DNA of 22,433 nt from JBDNJM01 sp041687755 (GTDB lineage Bacteria > Planctomycetota > UBA1135 > GCA-002686595): assembly GCA_041687755.1 (NCBI GenBank), contig JBDNJM010000080.1:1-22433 (forward strand), read 5' to 3'. The stretch's first letter is position 1; the number at the start of each line of letters is the position of its first letter. This document shows, one piece after another, positions 6,434-14,648 of this stretch. The notes under the pieces were generated by a model. It searched no databases. It saw nothing but the letters and a program-made list of their open reading frames with translations, and was not told where the DNA came from. The position numbers and the translations under genes are program-made.

Positions 6434-8980
6434 TCATTCTTCGCGCAGGCCTCGGGCGGGGTTCGTGCGGCTGAGCAGCGTGGCTGGGAGTAGGCCGGCC
6501 AGCACGGCGGCGGCGACGGCTAGGGCTAGGGTGGAGAGCATGACCGAAGGCGTCCACGCGAACTCGAGCAGGGTCCAGCCGAACGAGCGCTTGTTGACCA
6601 CGTGGATCATGACCCAGGCCATCGCGAAGCCCAGGGGCAGCGCGAACAGGCCCGAGACCAGGCCGAGCAGGCCGCACTGGCTGCAGATCAACACGAACGC
6701 CTGGCGCGGCGTCATGCCGACGGCGCGCAGAACGGCGAACTCGCGGGCGCGGTCGAACTGGATCGCGGCGAGGGCGCTGAGCACGCCGACTAGGGCGACG
6801 ACGAGCGTCAGGAGGCGCAGCACGCCGGTGATAGCGAAGGTGCGGTCGAAGATCTCCATCGTCTCGATACGCAGGGCGCGGTTCGAGCGGATGAACAGCT
6901 CCTCGCCCTCGGCAAGGGTGGCGCGCATCGTTTCGACGAGCGCGTCGGGGTCGATGCCGGGGGCTGCGCGGAACGCGGCGGAGGACAAGCCCTCGTCGCC
7001 GAAGGCCGTGACGTAGGCGCTGCGGTCGATGACTGCCATGCCCGCATCGCTGCCGTAGTCGTGGAACACGCCGACGATCGGCAGGTCGAGCGCACCGGTG
7101 GGGGAGTCGAGCTGGACGCGGTCGCCTAGGGCGAGTTCGCGGCGGAAGCCGAGGGGCTCGGAGATCAGGAGCGCTTCGCCGGCGGAGAAGCGCTCCCACG
7201 CGTCTGGCTCGGGCCCTTCCGACCAGGAGTAGGCCTCGAAGGCCTTGTCGTCCAGGGCGAGGGCGGCGAGGAACAGCTCGCCGGCGGAGCTGGGTAGTTC
7301 GACGCCGCGGAAGCGGAAGCTCTCGGCGACGCCGGGCAGCGCTTCGAAGCGTTCAACGAGGTCCACGTCGAGATCGGCGGCCTGGCGCGTGCGCGTCATC
7401 GAGGGCGCGGAGACGTAGATGTCGCTGGTGAGCGTCTGCTCGAGCCAGGAGATCACCGTGCCGCGGAAGCTCTGCACCATGACGGCGACGCCGAGCGAGG
7501 AGGCGAGCGCGACGGCCAGCGCGGCGACGGCGATGCCGGTGCGCGACAGGGAGGCGGCGGCGCCGCGCGCGATCAGGGAACCGAAGGCGCCGAACGCGCG
7601 GCCGAGCGGGGCGCCGAACAGCGGCAGCAGCCAGGCGCTGGCCGCGGGCGCCAGCAGGGCCGCGCCCGCTACGAAGGCGAACAAGCCGACGTAGGCGAGC
7701 ACCAGGCTCTTGGCTGACAGCGTGAGCAGGGCGGCGCCGACGGCGATCCCGAAGGCGCCTACGCCGAGCGCGCGCCGAGCGGCGAGCGTGGCGCTGCGCT
7801 CGGCCTCGCTGCGGCGCTGGCTGAGGCGCGGCGCCATGTTTGCGGCCTCTGAGGCGGGCGCCCAGGCGGCGAGCAGGCTGGTGCCGACGCCGAGCGCTAG
7901 GGCCTTGGCAAGTGCCGTTGGCTCGGGCGCGACCTGCAGCACGTCGAGGGCGAAGTACAGCTCTGTGATCGTGGCCGCGATACCGCCGACGAGGACGCGG
8001 GCCAGCAGCAGCCCGAGGCCCAGGCCGAGCAGGCTGCCGATCAAGCCGAGCAGCGCCGCCTCGCCGAGCAGCACGCGCCGCACCTGAGAGCCGGTGGCGC
8101 CGAGCGCGCGCGCGGTGCCGAGGGTCTCGCGGCGCTGGACCGCGCCGAAGCGCAGGGTGTTGAAGATTAGGAACGCGCCGACGAGCAGCGCCAGGAACGA
8201 GAGCGCCTGGAGGTTGAGCCGGAAGCCGCGCGTCATGCTGGCGAGCAGGCCGCTGCGCGTCCCGACCGGCTCGAGCTCGGCGCCCGGCGGCAGCAGCGTC
8301 CGGACGCGCGCGAGCAGCGCATCGCCCGCTTCGCCCTCGGGCACGCGCAGGTCGATGCGGTCGATCGTCGCGGGTTGGCCGAGCAGGGACTGGGCGGTTG
8401 CGATGTCGACGATGGCGACGCCCTCAAGCAGGCGTTCATGCAGGGCTTCCACCGGCTCGAGCTGTTGCAAAAACTCGAGGGAGCGGGTCTCGATACCCAC
8501 GCGTAAGTCGATGTCGTCTCCAATGACCAGGCCCAGGCGCTCGGCGGTCGCCGCGGAGAGCGCGGCGCCGCGCGGGTCGACGAGCAGTTCACTCGAGGCC
8601 CCGCCGGGTCCCGCGAGGTGGGCGCGCAGGCGGCCCTCGGAGAGGGGGTCGATGCCGAGCAGCCGCAGGGCCACGCCGGGCTGCCCAACGACGGCGAGAT
8701 CGCGCTCGATGACCGGCACCGACTCGTGGGCGCCGGCCTCGATGCGCAGCGTTGCGAGCAGCTCCGCGGGCAGCCCCATGGCGGAGCCTTCGATGCGATG
8801 GGTCGCGCGCCCCGCGGCGGCCTCGGTCGAGAGCTGCATCGAGCGCAGCGCCGCCGCGTTCGCGAGATCGATGCCGAGCACGACGGAGACCCCCAGCGCC
8901 GTGCCCAGGATCGTGAGCGCGAGCAGCAGCGGATGGCGCCGCCAGTGGCCGAGCGCCGCGCGACGCAGAAGGGTGCTCAA
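6434..8980 (-). CDS. ABC transporter permease, FtsX/MacB/LolCE superfamily, 848 aa
   Basis: A large two-module permease. TM1 is at about residues 17-38, followed by a periplasmic domain. A first FtsX block (about 255-400) has the A-R-A-L-G-A-T coupling motif, then several hydrophobic segments (about 410-530) and a second periplasmic domain. The second FtsX block (about 706-848) has L-R-A-V-G-M-T-P-R-Q. Such permeases do not import solutes; with a LolD/MacB-like ATPase they move lipoproteins or other envelope cargo by mechanotransmission. The start appears to be TTG at 8978-8980, overlapping the ATPase stop as TTGA, which implies translational coupling. Its own stop forms ATGA with a possible upstream start of the lipocalin-like gene. 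The length (about 850) and two-FtsX layout fit the AttF/AttG- and YbbP-like group. The cargo is unknown; the lipoprotein encoded next is the obvious candidate partner. Confidence 0.9.
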   Translation of the reverse strand: MSTLLRRAALGHWRRHPLLLALTILGTALGVSVVLGIDLANAAALRSMQLSTEAAAGRATHRIEGSAMGLPAELLATLRIEAGAHESVPVIERDLAVVGQPGVALRLLGIDPLSEGRLRAHLAGPGGASSELLVDPRGAALSAATAERLGLVIGDDIDLRVGIETRSLEFLQQLEPVEALHERLLEGVAIVDIATAQSLLGQPATIDRIDLRVPEGEAGDALLARVRTLLPPGAELEPVGTRSGLLASMTRGFRLNLQALSFLALLVGAFLIFNTLRFGAVQRRETLGTARALGATGSQVRRVLLGEAALLGLIGSLLGLGLGLLLARVLVGGIAATITELYFALDVLQVAPEPTALAKALALGVGTSLLAAWAPASEAANMAPRLSQRRSEAERSATLAARRALGVGAFGIAVGAALLTLSAKSLVLAYVGLFAFVAGAALLAPAASAWLLPLFGAPLGRAFGAFGSLIARGAAASLSRTGIAVAALAVALASSLGVAVMVQSFRGTVISWLEQTLTSDIYVSAPSMTRTRQAADLDVDLVERFEALPGVAESFRFRGVELPSSAGELFLAALALDDKAFEAYSWSEGPEPDAWERFSAGEALLISEPLGFRRELALGDRVQLDSPTGALDLPIVGVFHDYGSDAGMAVIDRSAYVTAFGDEGLSSAAFRAAPGIDPDALVETMRATLAEGEELFIRSNRALRIETMEIFDRTFAITGVLRLLTLVVALVGVLSALAAIQFDRAREFAVLRAVGMTPRQAFVLICSQCGLLGLVSGLFALPLGFAMAWVMIHVVNKRSFGWTLLEFAWTPSVMLSTLALAVAAAVLAGLLPATLLSRTNPARGLREE

Positions 8981-9666
8981 CTGTCCGCCGGCTCAGCTTC
9001 GACGCAGGCCCCGTCGCGCAGCTCCAGCACGCGCGTCATGCGCGCCGCCGCCGCTTCCGAGTGCGTCACCATGAGGAGCGCGGCGCCCTCGGCGGCGGTC
9101 AGCTCGTCGATCAGATCGAGCACCGCCTCGCCCGTGATGGCGTCGAGGTTGCCGGTCGGTTCGTCGGCCAGCACGAGGGTCGGTCGGTGCACGAGCGCGC
9201 GGGCGATCGCCACGCGCTGCTGCTCGCCGCCGGAGAGGCGATCGGGGGCGCTGTGTGCGCGGTCGCCGAGGCCGACGCGATCCAGCAGCTCGGCGCCGCG
9301 CTCAGCTGCGGCGCCGTCCCGGCGGCCGTCGAGGTCGAGGCCGAGCAGGACGTTGTCGATCACGTTTAGGGTTGGGATCAGGTCGAAGGCCTGGAACACG
9401 ATGCCGATCTCACGCCGCCGCAGGATCGTTCGCTCCGTCTCGGACAGCGCATCGATGCGCCGCTCGCCGATCCATATCTCGCCTGCGTCGGGCGCGTCGA
9501 GTCCGGCGATCAGGTGCAGCAGCGTGGACTTGCCCGAGCCGCTCTGGCCGAGCAGCGCCGTTCGGGACCCGCTTTCCAGCTCGAGGTCGACGCGTTCGAG
9601 CACGACGCGTCGACCGCGGCCTTCCTCGAACGCCTTGGAGACGCCCCGCAGCGAAACGGCGCTCAT
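8977..9666 (-). CDS. ABC transporter ATP-binding protein, LolD/MacB-like, 229 aa
   Basis: A complete nucleotide-binding subunit: Walker A G-Q-S-G-S-G-K-S-T at residues 40-48, Q-loop V-F-Q-A-F, signature L-S-G-G-E-Q-Q-R-V-A-I-A-R-A, Walker B L-V-L-A-D-E-P-T-G-N-L-D and switch histidine M-V-T-H-S. The L-S-G-G-E-Q-Q-R plus D-E-P-T-G-N-L-D combination is typical of the LolD/MacB/FtsE class that pairs with FtsX-type permeases. That is exactly the gene that follows, overlapping by 4 bases. The ATG at 9664-9666 overlaps the stop of the upstream epimerase gene (ATGA), so three consecutive genes are translationally linked. The frame extends upstream without a domain, so ATG 9666 is preferred. It should hydrolyse ATP at the cytoplasmic face to power the permease. 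Confidence 0.93.
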   Translation of the reverse strand: MSAVSLRGVSKAFEEGRGRRVVLERVDLELESGSRTALLGQSGSGKSTLLHLIAGLDAPDAGEIWIGERRIDALSETERTILRRREIGIVFQAFDLIPTLNVIDNVLLGLDLDGRRDGAAAERGAELLDRVGLGDRAHSAPDRLSGGEQQRVAIARALVHRPTLVLADEPTGNLDAITGEAVLDLIDELTAAEGAALLMVTHSEAAAARMTRVLELRDGACVEAEPADS

Positions 9667-10517
9667 CGAGAGCCCTCCAGGAACTCGGCGACGAGCAGGG
9701 CGTAACCCTCGACGTAGCTCTCGTAGTTGTAGCGCACCTGAAGTTTCGCGAGCTCGGCGTTGCGCACGCGCTTGTTCGTGAAGGCCGGGGTCTGCGTCGC
9801 GGGATCCGCGCGCGGGCAAGCCGGCACGCCTAGCGCCTGCGCGAGGTGATCGTAGACCTCGGCGCGCGAGGCCGGCGTCGGGTCGACGAGGTTGTAGACC
9901 GGCTGCAGGGTGTCCTCGCGGAGCAGGCGCAGCGCGATTTCGGCCACGTCGTCCCGGTGGATGCGGTTGGTCCAGGCGGTGAAGCTCGCCGGCGCGCTGG
10001 CGCTGCCCTCAGAAATCGTGCGCAGCAGGCGCAGGCGTCCGGGTCCGTACAGGCCGCCGAGTCGCAGGCACGCGCCCGGTCGCGCGCTCTGCCGCAGCCG
10101 GCGCTCGGCCTCCAGCAGCAGCTGGCCCGTGAAGTGGCGCGGCTCGACCGGGCTCTGCTCGTCGACTTCTTCGCCGTCGCGCTGGCCGTAGACCGCGGTC
10201 GAGCCAGTGAACAGCACGGGCGCGGTCGCGGCCCCGGAGCGCTCGAGCGCTCCGAGCAGGTTCTCAAGGCCGTGGACGTACGTGCGCTCGTAGGCCTCCT
10301 CGGTGCGCGCGTCTGGCGCGGCGCAGAACACGGCGGCGTCCAGGCCGCCGGGCAGCTCCAAGGTGGCGGAATCCGCGAGGTCGGCGACGCACGGCCGCAC
10401 GCCCGCGGGGAATCCGACTGCGCTGCGCTTCAGGCCGACGACCTCGTGGCCGGCGGACAGGGCGCGACGGGCCAGCTCCGATCCAAAATAGCCGAGACCG
10501 GCGATCAGCAGACGCAT
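9663..10517 (-). CDS. NAD(P)-dependent epimerase/dehydratase-like SDR, 284 aa
   Basis: A Rossmann-fold protein with G-L-G-Y-F-G at residues 7-12, fitting the G-x-G-x-x-G dinucleotide motif. It also has the family pattern F-T-G-S-T-A-V-Y-G-Q and G-G-L-Y-G-P-G-R. The usual catalytic Y-x-x-x-K of extended SDRs is not evident (the equivalent region reads H-F-T-G-Q), as in atypical SDRs of the YeeZ type. It may therefore bind NAD(P) without standard oxidoreductase chemistry. It is the first gene of the operon running to the ABC transporter and lipocalin-like lipoprotein, and its TGA overlaps the ATPase ATG. Whether it works with the transporter or is only co-transcribed is unclear. The C-terminal third (F-T-N-K-R-V-R-N-A-E-L-A-K-L, then Y-N-Y-E-S-Y-V-E-G) resembles substrate-binding ends of related epimerases. 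The substrate is unknown. Confidence 0.85.
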   Translation of the reverse strand: MRLLIAGLGYFGSELARRALSAGHEVVGLKRSAVGFPAGVRPCVADLADSATLELPGGLDAAVFCAAPDARTEEAYERTYVHGLENLLGALERSGAATAPVLFTGSTAVYGQRDGEEVDEQSPVEPRHFTGQLLLEAERRLRQSARPGACLRLGGLYGPGRLRLLRTISEGSASAPASFTAWTNRIHRDDVAEIALRLLREDTLQPVYNLVDPTPASRAEVYDHLAQALGVPACPRADPATQTPAFTNKRVRNAELAKLQVRYNYESYVEGYALLVAEFLEGSR

Positions 10518-10742
10518 GGGGCGGCGGAGCAGGGGAGGCGCTGGGCGGGCATACGATTCTTTGGTCCGAGCGCGGCAGGTTTGGGAGGGGCGTCCTTGCC
10601 GGGACGCTATCCTGCATGCTCGGGAGCCCCCAGGGCCGACCCGGGAGCGCGCTTCTGCCGTGGCTTCTCATCGGCAGGATTCCCGACCCGCTCCGCGTGG
10701 TCCGGCGCTCCCCCCCGAACAACTCGATCCCGATCCCGACCC
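10518..10742. promoter_or_regulatory. 225-base divergent intergenic region
   Basis: It lies between the start of the epimerase-led operon (minus) and the start of the NUDIX-led operon (plus), so both promoters should be inside it. I could not assign convincing -35/-10 boxes. A short GATCCC repeat just precedes the NUDIX start. Neither start has a clear Shine-Dalgarno sequence. Confidence 0.45.
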
Positions 10743-11351
10743 ATGAAATTTTGCTCCAGCTGCGGCTCGGCGCTCCGCCTGGAAGTTCCCGAGGGCGACG
10801 ATCGCGAGCGCTCGACGTGCTCCCGCTGCGAGATCGTGCACTACGTCAACCCGCGCAACGTGGTCGGCTGCCTGGTCGAGGACGAGGGGCGCGTGCTGCT
10901 CTGCCGGCGCGCCATCGAGCCGTCGCGTGGGCTCTGGACGCTGCCGGCAGGCTTCCTCGAGCTGGACGAGAGCATGGTCGCGGGCGCCGCGCGCGAGACG
11001 ATCGAGGAAGCGCTGGCAGAGGTTGAGATCACGGCGCCGCTCGCCGTGCTGGACCTCGTGCACATCGGCCAGGTGTACACGCTCTACCGCGCCGGCTTTT
11101 CGAAGCCCGGGATCGGCATCGGCCCGGAGAGCCTGGAGGTCGGCATGTTTGCGCCGGATGAACTGCCGTTCGGCGAGCTCGCGTTTCCCGTGATCCACTT
11201 CGCGCTGAAGCTGTACCTCGAGGACCTGGCCGCGGGCGAGCCGCGCGTGCACCAGGGCACCCTGCGCTGGTCGGGGGAGTCGTCGCGCTTCGATCCGGCG
11301 AACTACGCTCTCGAGCGGCACTTCAGCCACGCCCTCGGCGGTCGTCGTTGA
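10743..11351 (+). CDS. NUDIX hydrolase with N-terminal zinc ribbon, 202 aa
   Basis: The N-terminus is a four-cysteine zinc ribbon (C4-x-x-C7 and C26-x-x-C29). It leads into Y-V-N-P-R-N-V-V-G and a NUDIX domain. The NUDIX box spans residues 70-92: G70, E76, R84-E85 and E88-E89 are all in register with G-x5-E-x7-R-E-U-x-E-E-x-G-U. The glycine expected at position 22 of the box is leucine (L91), a tolerated but notable change. Enzymes of this layout hydrolyse nucleoside-diphosphate-linked compounds with Mg2+; NudC-like zinc-ribbon members act on NADH or ADP-ribose-type substrates. The actual substrate is not determinable here. ATG 10743 is preferred because it starts directly at the ribbon, although the frame is open upstream. 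The stop overlaps the next gene's TTG start. Confidence 0.9.
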   Translation: MKFCSSCGSALRLEVPEGDDRERSTCSRCEIVHYVNPRNVVGCLVEDEGRVLLCRRAIEPSRGLWTLPAGFLELDESMVAGAARETIEEALAEVEITAPLAVLDLVHIGQVYTLYRAGFSKPGIGIGPESLEVGMFAPDELPFGELAFPVIHFALKLYLEDLAAGEPRVHQGTLRWSGESSRFDPANYALERHFSHALGGRR

Positions 11352-12199
11352 GCGACTCCCGGGCAGCCGCCCTCGAGGCGCGCGAGGGCGTCCGGAGTCC
11401 GTCGGGGACCCTGCTCCACAATCTCTCGCTGGACGCGCCGCTGTTGGCCGTGGCCTGGGCCGCGCTCTTCGCGCAGCGGACCGGCGGCGGACTGGACCCT
11501 AAGAGACTGGCGTTGCTCGGCGCGGGCGTCTGGCTGGCGTACTCGGCCGATCGCTGGCTCGACGGGTTGCGGCTCGAACGTGGGCAGGCGGGAACCGAGC
11601 GGCACGAGTTTGCGATCCGCCACCGCGCAGCACTCCTCGCGGTTTGGTCGCTCGTGCTGACCCTCTCGGCCGGATGGGCGCCCTTCGTGCTGGGGGTCCG
11701 CGAGCTCTCGGCAGCCCTTGTGTTAGCAGCGGGGGGCGGGATCTACGTCGTGGCCTGCCAGCTCTGGCCGCGCGCCCTGCGCCAGCGGCCGCCGCGCGAG
11801 CTGCTCGTGGGAGCGCTCGTCGCCGTGTCCGTGCTGCTGTTCTCCGGTGCAGGCGCGGGCAGCGGTTTCCTGATCGCGGCCTTCGGGGCGCTGTGTGCCC
11901 TGGACTGCGCGGCAATTTCCGCCTGGGAAGCGAGCGTCGATGCGCGCCGCGCAGAGCCCTCGCTCGCGCTCAGCTGGCCGCGACTGAAGCACTGGCTGCC
12001 CACGCTGTGCGCGGCGGTCATGGGCCTGGGTGCCCTGGGGCTCAGCCGGGACCGGGCGATCGGCGGGGCCTTGGTGGCTGGCGGTGTGCTGATCGCGGGC
12101 CTCGACCGGCGGCCTTGGCTGGGGGCCGCGCGGCCGATCCTGCTGGATCTATGGCTGGCCGGGATCGCGCTGGCTGCTCTGGGGATCGGGTGGCTGTAG
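11348..12199 (+). CDS. UbiA-superfamily-like integral membrane protein, 283 aa
   Basis: A polytopic membrane protein with about 7-8 hydrophobic segments. It has a D-R-W-L-D motif (D68, D72) at the end of the second segment, followed by R-H-E-F-A-I-R-H-R. A later acidic/aromatic stretch (D-C-A-A-I-S-A-W-E-A-S-V-D) sits in the middle of the chain. Two Asp-containing motifs between membrane helices are the arrangement of UbiA prenyltransferases, which join an isoprenoid diphosphate to an aromatic or other acceptor. The motifs are degenerate compared with true UbiA (N-D-x-x-D-x-x-x-D), so catalysis is uncertain. The start is taken as TTG at 11348, overlapping the NUDIX stop as TTGA. It also overlaps the following methyltransferase gene by 10 bases. 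With a methyltransferase beside it, prenyl-lipid or quinone-like chemistry is a reasonable guess and no more. Confidence 0.6.
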   Translation: MSDSRAAALEAREGVRSPSGTLLHNLSLDAPLLAVAWAALFAQRTGGGLDPKRLALLGAGVWLAYSADRWLDGLRLERGQAGTERHEFAIRHRAALLAVWSLVLTLSAGWAPFVLGVRELSAALVLAAGGGIYVVACQLWPRALRQRPPRELLVGALVAVSVLLFSGAGAGSGFLIAAFGALCALDCAAISAWEASVDARRAEPSLALSWPRLKHWLPTLCAAVMGLGALGLSRDRAIGGALVAGGVLIAGLDRRPWLGAARPILLDLWLAGIALAALGIGWL

Positions 12200-12939
12200 C
12201 GCAGGGCCAACCGAGCGGGGCCCGGAAGGCTCCAGCGCACGGCTTCGACCGCATTGCGCCGCACTTCGAGTGGCTGGAGCGGCTGGCGCTGGGGCGCGCG
12301 ATGGAGCGCGCTCGGGTCGCCCTGCTCGACGCCGCCTGCGAGGCCCTGCCGGAGGCGCCGCGCGCGCTGCTGGCGGGGGAGGGGGACGGGCGCTTCGCGA
12401 GTGAGCTGCTCGAGCGTCGGCCGCTCGCGGAGGTGGACGTTGTGGACGCCAGCGCGGTCATGCTCGCGAGGGCACAGGCGCGGCTGGAGGGGTCCGGGCG
12501 GGGCCTGGAGCGAGTGCGCTTCCGGCAGACGGACCTCACCGCGCCCGAAGCTTCGGAGTCGCGCTCCGAGCAGTCCGCATCGAACGACGACCTGCCCGCA
12601 TCGAGCTACGACCTGATCGTGACCTGCTTCCTGCTCGACTGCTTTGAGGGCGAGCGGCTGGATCGAGTGATCCGCCGGCTCGCGCGCGCTGCCGGCCCCT
12701 GCGCGACCTGGCTGCAGGTGGACTTTCAGCTGCCGGAGCGCGGTGCCGCGCGCGCTTTGGGCCGCGTGCAACTCGGAGTGCTGTACGCGTTCTTTCGCGG
12801 CCTGACCGGGCTGGACGCCCGCCGGCTCGAGAACCCCGGGCCACGGCTCGAGGCGCAGGGCTTCAGCGTGGCCCAAGAGGCGCGCCTGCGCGGGGGTACG
12901 CTGGGCGCGGAGCTGCGCCGGCGCGACCGCGGCGCCTAG
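12190..12939 (+). CDS. class I SAM-dependent methyltransferase, 249 aa
   Basis: The N-terminus has the F-D-R-I-A-P-H-F-E-W-L-E-R stretch seen in small-molecule and quinone-type methyltransferases. Motif I follows as L-L-A-G-E-G-D-G-R-F (G-x-G-x-G pattern) and motif II as V-D-V-V-D-A-S-A-x-M-L, whose first Asp or the D before A-S should contact the SAM ribose. The post-motif is Y-D-L-I-V-T-C-F-L-L-D-C-F. A C-terminal cap region contains an F-Q-L-P and a Y-A-F-F-R motif. The GTG at 12190 was chosen because it overlaps the upstream stop by 10 bases, giving tight coupling, and leaves a short lead-in to the conserved region. It is the last gene of the NUDIX/UbiA-like/methyltransferase operon, and its stop codon abuts a strong stem-loop. 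The substrate is unknown. Confidence 0.85.
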   Translation: MAVAQGQPSGARKAPAHGFDRIAPHFEWLERLALGRAMERARVALLDAACEALPEAPRALLAGEGDGRFASELLERRPLAEVDVVDASAVMLARAQARLEGSGRGLERVRFRQTDLTAPEASESRSEQSASNDDLPASSYDLIVTCFLLDCFEGERLDRVIRRLARAAGPCATWLQVDFQLPERGAARALGRVQLGVLYAFFRGLTGLDARRLENPGPRLEAQGFSVAQEARLRGGTLGAELRRRDRGA

Positions 12940-12989
12940 AACGCGAGCGGGGCGCCAGCACGAATCGTGCTGGCGCCCCGCTCGCGTTC
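12939..12989. terminator. bidirectional stem-loop terminator, 25-bp arms
   Basis: A perfect palindrome with arms 12939-12963 and 12965-12989 (one unpaired central base; in practice a loop of 3-5). The left arm starts at the last base of the methyltransferase stop codon. It sits between converging genes, 29 bases from the stop of the secreted protein at 13019, so it can serve both transcripts. There is no T-run on either side. Confidence 0.8.
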
Positions 12990-13018
12990 CGTGAAGCCTC
13001 CGGGGCCTCCCCCGGGAC

Positions 13019-14641
13019 TCAGTTGCCCGAATTCGCGTCGATGAGGGCGCGGTACTTGTGGGCCTCCCAGATGGGCTGCTCCTGGTACTCAAGGGCGCCC
13101 CAAGAGCCCCAGCTCGAGTACGTGCCGCAGTCGGAGTAGGCGCAGTAGGACAGGCCGCCCTCGGCCTCCCAAGCGTCCATCGACTCCATGTAGCGGTCGT
13201 ACATGGCGGGGTGGCGGTTGACCTCAAGGAACAGCTCGTTGAGTTCTGGGACCCACTCGGCGCCGGCGTAGCCGACCAGGTGCTGGCCGCCTTCGTAGGC
13301 CACCAGACGCACGCCGTTATGTCGGCTGACCTTCTTGTGCGCCCGAATCAGGTCACGGTTCGGACCGGCGATCTCGGCCTGCAGGTCGGCGATGATCTGA
13401 TCGGGCGTCATCGCGAGGGTCGTGTTCAGGTTGTTCGGGTCCCCGAAACTGACACCGAAGTACGGCGCGATGGCGAGGGCATCGGTGAAATTGTACGCGT
13501 CCTGATACTCGAGCACCTGCTCGGACACCCAGGGGTTGCCGTGCTGCGAGGCCATGATGCGGACCATCTTGGGGCGCTCCGCGGCCGGGTAGGACTCGAA
13601 CACCGCGCGCCAGATCTTGAACATCTCGACGCTGCGCTTGGACTGCCAGAACAGCTGCGCCTGAAAAGTGTCGTCCGAGAGCCCCTCGGCGAGGCCGTTC
13701 TCGCGAGCGTACGCCGCCTGCTGGAAGGACGAGTTCCAGACCTCGTTGGAGAACTCGACGAAGACCCGCAGGTTGGGGTCGAGGTTCTCGGCAAAGAACT
13801 TGGCCGCCTGGGCCATGTAGTCATCGCTCGCGGAGTGCGGCATGCAGATCCAGGCGTCGCGCTGCAGCGTGTTCGAAAGCTGCGCGATGAGCTCGAACGA
13901 AACGCCCTCCTGCGTGGCCTGCGTCGCGTCGGTCGGGAGGGGACGATCCTCCCAGTTGACGATCGAGGTCTCGTTCATGCGCTGCCACTGCATGTAACGG
14001 ATCGACGAGAACGGCTCGAGGCGCCCGAGGAACGTCGGGTGGAACGGCTCGGACGCGTAGGTGTCCTGGAAGCCAGGCATCACGAAGCGAATGTTGCGGA
14101 TCGGATCCAGCTTGTCGCTCTCGTTGATTTTCAGGAACACACCAGCGTTGCTGGGGGCCACGGACACCGTGAGGTGCCCGGGCGATTCGGCCACGACCTG
14201 CGCGTCCATGCCGAACTCGAGGGCGCCCGTTCCCTCGTAAAAACAGTGGTACTCGCCGGCCGGATAGCGCCCCCCAAGGTCGCGCAGCATCAGTGTCGCC
14301 GCCGCCTGCCAGGGCTCGAGCAACGGATAGCCGTCCTCGTTGAACTGCAGCTGCTCGCCGGAGTCCCACGGGCTGGTCGTGAACGGCTGCTGTGGCAGCC
14401 ACTCCCGACTGTGCTTGAACGCGTCGACGAAGGTCCAGCTGGGGGACCAGTCGACGAGCCGATCGAGGTTGACGCCCACGTTGAACGTAGGCGCGGAGAG
14501 CGCCGGTTCCTGGGCATTGGGAGACCGTTTCTGCTCGCGCAGAGCGGCCTCGACTGTGGACACCGGGTCCAGTTGATTCACGATCGGCGCCGCCACCGCC
14601 ACAGTCGCAAAAGCGACCAAGAAGCCCATTCGAGCCTTCAT
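13019..14641 (-). CDS. secreted glycoside-hydrolase-like protein, paralogue 1, 540 aa (no C-terminal domain)
   Basis: This protein has a signal peptide (M-K-A-R-M-G-F-L-V-A-F-A-T-V-A-V-A). An N-terminal segment opens with G-V-N-L-D-R-L-V-D-W, and a roughly 500-residue region shares conserved blocks with the two upstream paralogues. Key motifs are F-V-E-F-S-N-E-V-W-N, with N299-E300 resembling the Asn-Glu acid/base pair of clan GH-A barrels, and V-A-Y-E-G-G-Q-H-L, with E450 in the nucleophile-like position 150 residues later. This makes a TIM-barrel glycosidase plausible; related planctomycete proteins are sometimes annotated as cellulose-binding, which I cannot confirm. It ends right after the shared G-A-L-E-Y-Q-E-Q-P-I-W-E-A-H-K-Y-R-A-L block and lacks the C-terminal domain of the other two. 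ATG 14641 is supported by a strong AAGGAGG 7 bases upstream. The substrate is unknown, presumably an extracellular polysaccharide. Confidence 0.75.
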   Translation of the reverse strand: MKARMGFLVAFATVAVAAPIVNQLDPVSTVEAALREQKRSPNAQEPALSAPTFNVGVNLDRLVDWSPSWTFVDAFKHSREWLPQQPFTTSPWDSGEQLQFNEDGYPLLEPWQAAATLMLRDLGGRYPAGEYHCFYEGTGALEFGMDAQVVAESPGHLTVSVAPSNAGVFLKINESDKLDPIRNIRFVMPGFQDTYASEPFHPTFLGRLEPFSSIRYMQWQRMNETSIVNWEDRPLPTDATQATQEGVSFELIAQLSNTLQRDAWICMPHSASDDYMAQAAKFFAENLDPNLRVFVEFSNEVWNSSFQQAAYARENGLAEGLSDDTFQAQLFWQSKRSVEMFKIWRAVFESYPAAERPKMVRIMASQHGNPWVSEQVLEYQDAYNFTDALAIAPYFGVSFGDPNNLNTTLAMTPDQIIADLQAEIAGPNRDLIRAHKKVSRHNGVRLVAYEGGQHLVGYAGAEWVPELNELFLEVNRHPAMYDRYMESMDAWEAEGGLSYCAYSDCGTYSSWGSWGALEYQEQPIWEAHKYRALIDANSGN

Positions 14642-14648
14642 CTTCCAC

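Noticed and set aside
6333..6437. Earlier in-frame start for the lipocalin-like protein at 6435-6437 (ATGA overlap with the permease stop)
   Set aside because: It would place 35 residues ahead of a well-formed lipoprotein signal and run through the palindrome; kept only as a possible relic.
6115..6474. Plus-strand frame containing a copy of the lipoprotein signal start (M-V-K-L-M-R-H-L-L-V-A)
   Set aside because: It arises only because the other arm of the hairpin mirrors the true start; after the arm the frame ends quickly and has no continuation.
9846..10742. Upstream extension of the NUDIX frame back to 9846
   Set aside because: The extension is antisense to the epimerase gene; the protein family starts at the cysteine ribbon right after ATG 10743.
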